A stretch of DNA of 64,000 nt from Microbacterium sp. SYP-A9085. Its GTDB lineage: Bacteria > Actinomycetota > Actinomycetes > Actinomycetales > Microbacteriaceae. The stretch covers positions 1-64,000 of the forward strand of contig NZ_WJII01000007.1 of NCBI RefSeq assembly GCF_009649635.1, read 5' to 3'. The notes under the pieces are model-generated. The model searched no databases. It was not told the DNA's origin and saw only the letters and a program-made list of their open reading frames with translations. Position 1 is the stretch's first letter; each line of letters starts with the position of its first letter. Below, piece by piece: positions 62,642 through 64,000 of this stretch. Made by a program: the position numbers and the translations under genes.

Positions 62642-64000
62642 TTGACGCCTGACCGACCCGATCCGACCCCGGAGGACGCCGAGCTCGGCGTGCTCTCCGA
62701 CGCCGCGAACTCCGACACCGCCGTCCTCGGCATCCTCGGGGGCACGACCGCCCAGGTGAGCGTGTCGCTGCCGCCGAACGACGAGGACGACCTGTCCGAC
62801 GACGATGTCGTGGACGACGAGGTCGACTTCGCCCCGGAGGACGAGGAGCCCGTCGACGCCGAGGACGAGGATGCCGCCGGCGACGAGGCGGAGCCCGCGG
62901 CCGCCGCGGACGAAACCGTCGTCGACGTCATCGAGGCCGAGGTCGTCGAGGACGACGATGACCACGGCAACGAGCCGGCAGCCGCGGCACCCGCGACCTC
63001 TGGCGGCGCAGCATCCGTCCCCGATATCGTCGATGTCGAACCGGTCGCCGCACCGGCCGCTGCCGCCGAGGCCCTGCCGGCCGAGGATGACGGATCCGCG
63101 GGGGAGGAGACGTCCATGGACGAGAGCCGTGCCGACCGTGCGCACGAACTGGAGCGCGTGCGCCGCCACAAGCCCGAGGTCACGCTGGCCTCCAAGCGCC
63201 TCGACGAGTTCGAGGCCGGCAAGGAGACCTCCGACCTGCTCACCGCCGACCGCCTGCTCGAGCCGCGCACGATGGGGCACGGCGAGCCCGAGGGCGCCTG
63301 GCAACACTTCCTGTATTCGGTCTCCGGCGGCCGGATCAACCTGGGCGACGGCAAGCGCGCGCGTGCCCGCAAGGAGCTCACGCACCGCATCGCCGAGCCG
63401 CTGACCGGCGGGGCCCGGTTCGTTCCGGTGCTCTCGCGCAAGGGCGGCGTCGGCAAGACCACGATCACCACGGTGCTCGGGATGGCCCTGGCCGACGCCC
63501 GCGACGACCGGGTGATAGCCATCGACGCGAACCCCGACCGCGGCACTCTCGCCGAGCGGATCACCCGCAGCAGCGGCAAGACAGTGCGCGATCTCGTGCG
63601 GATGAAGGACCAGGTCGACGGGTACAACGACGTGTCCACCGTCGTCGCGCGCGACGAGACGCGGCTGGACGTGCTGGCGTCGGACGCCGACCCGAACGTG
63701 TCCGAGGCATTCAGCGACCGCGACTACGAGGACGTCGCGACCCTCGCCGCCCACTACTACTCGATTGTGCTCACCGACACCGGCACCGGCATCGTGCACT
63801 CCGTGATGGGCGCCACGCTCGGGCTCGCCGACCAGCTCGTCATCGTCTCCGGCCTCAGCATCGACGAGGCCCGGCTGGCGTCGGAGACGCTCACCTGGCT
63901 GGAGAGCAACGGCTACGCCGCCCTCGTGCGCGGCGCCATCGTGGTGCTCAACAACTCCCGGCCCGGCGCGCCGCTGGTGCGCGAGGACGAGCTGGAGGCG
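62642..64000 (+). CDS. EspI-like MinD/ParA ATPase (3' truncated by window)
   Basis: At least 453 codons from TTG 62642 (GGAGAG upstream), open to the window end. Residues about 15-160 are acidic and disordered. From about 175 the sequence resembles mycobacterial EspI (ESX-associated): RINLGDGKRARARKELTHRI, deviant Walker A RKGGVGKTTITTVLG near 266, then VIAIDANPDRGTLAERITR, and LVIVSGLSIDEARLASETL. In mycobacteria EspI sits in type VII secretion loci, so related genes may lie just outside. It follows pyc by 48 bp. Confidence 0.85.
   Translation, partial: MTPDRPDPTPEDAELGVLSDAANSDTAVLGILGGTTAQVSVSLPPNDEDDLSDDDVVDDEVDFAPEDEEPVDAEDEDAAGDEAEPAAAADETVVDVIEAEVVEDDDDHGNEPAAAAPATSGGAASVPDIVDVEPVAAPAAAAEALPAEDDGSAGEETSMDESRADRAHELERVRRHKPEVTLASKRLDEFEAGKETSDLLTADRLLEPRTMGHGEPEGAWQHFLYSVSGGRINLGDGKRARARKELTHRIAEPLTGGARFVPVLSRKGGVGKTTITTVLGMALADARDDRVIAIDANPDRGTLAERITRSSGKTVRDLVRMKDQVDGYNDVSTVVARDETRLDVLASDADPNVSEAFSDRDYEDVATLAAHYYSIVLTDTGTGIVHSVMGATLGLADQLVIVSGLSIDEARLASETLTWLESNGYAALVRGAIVVLNNSRPGAPLVREDELEA

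Noticed and set aside
58766..63799. 1677-codon open frame on the minus strand opposite pyc and the EspI-like gene
   Set aside because: Its frame is open only because plus-strand codons end in G or C; it has no recognisable domain, and the plus strand carries clear pyruvate carboxylase and ParA motifs.

Overview
High-GC DNA with GTG/TTG starts, long runs of overlapping genes, TAnnnT -10 boxes sitting 6-8 nt before start codons, and a gene order matching the mycobacterial tlyA-nadK-recN-pyrG-xerD-soj-scpAB-rluB-cmk-der block. Everything points to an actinobacterium of the Microbacteriaceae, most likely Microbacterium; the genus is an inference from style and gene order, not from a database search.

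Layout. 1-161: end of an rRNA operon (5S rRNA and its terminator). 200-10510: conserved informational and metabolic block: Arg-rich TPR protein, HAD phosphatase, small protein, TlyA, NAD kinase, RecN, CTP synthase, ADP-ribose NUDIX, XerD. 10514-12947: patatin-like lipase and a DUF222/13E12 HNH endonuclease on the minus strand. 13148-19629: ParA/Soj, ScpA, ScpB, RluB, prephenate dehydrogenase, CMP kinase and Der, all overlapping (chromosome segregation, pseudouridine, Tyr and CMP synthesis, ribosome assembly). 19688-37502: accessory metabolism: NUDIX-NYN fusion, S4 protein, GNAT, tRNA-Pro(GGG), DUF805 protein, a TetR-controlled epimerase/YciI operon, ChaB, a class II amidotransferase divergent from a YbdK-type ligase, flavin reductase, reductase/epimerase, macro domain + DUF488, HTH regulator + MFS exporter, hemerythrin + OsmC, aldo/keto reductase, a second DUF222 HNH gene, a beta-lactamase-fold protein and a GT2 glycosyltransferase.

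37769-48471 is a complete type IV pilus locus in a monoderm: major pilin, two minor pilins, a large PilX-like surface protein with a parallel-beta repeat region, PilD, PilM, PilN, PilO, PilT, PilC, and PilB on the opposite strand; there is no secretin or PilP, as expected without an outer membrane. 48567-58014: YihY membrane protein, LysR divergent from mmsB-mmsA (valine/3-hydroxyisobutyrate degradation), a small protein + CYTH enzyme, lipoamide dehydrogenase, CopC, FHA protein (GarA/OdhI type) and two MerR-type regulators (FtsR type). 58276-64000: ParA-like ATPase, pyruvate carboxylase, and the start of an EspI-like MinD/ParA ATPase with an acidic N-terminus, cut by the window end.

The most unusual feature not explained by genes is a pair of 20-bp-period repeat arrays (31811-31940 and 58041-58200). 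They share one consensus, each is built as tandem units in one orientation followed by tandem units in the other, and both lie between convergently transcribed genes. I found no CRISPR system, transposase, prophage or integrated plasmid.
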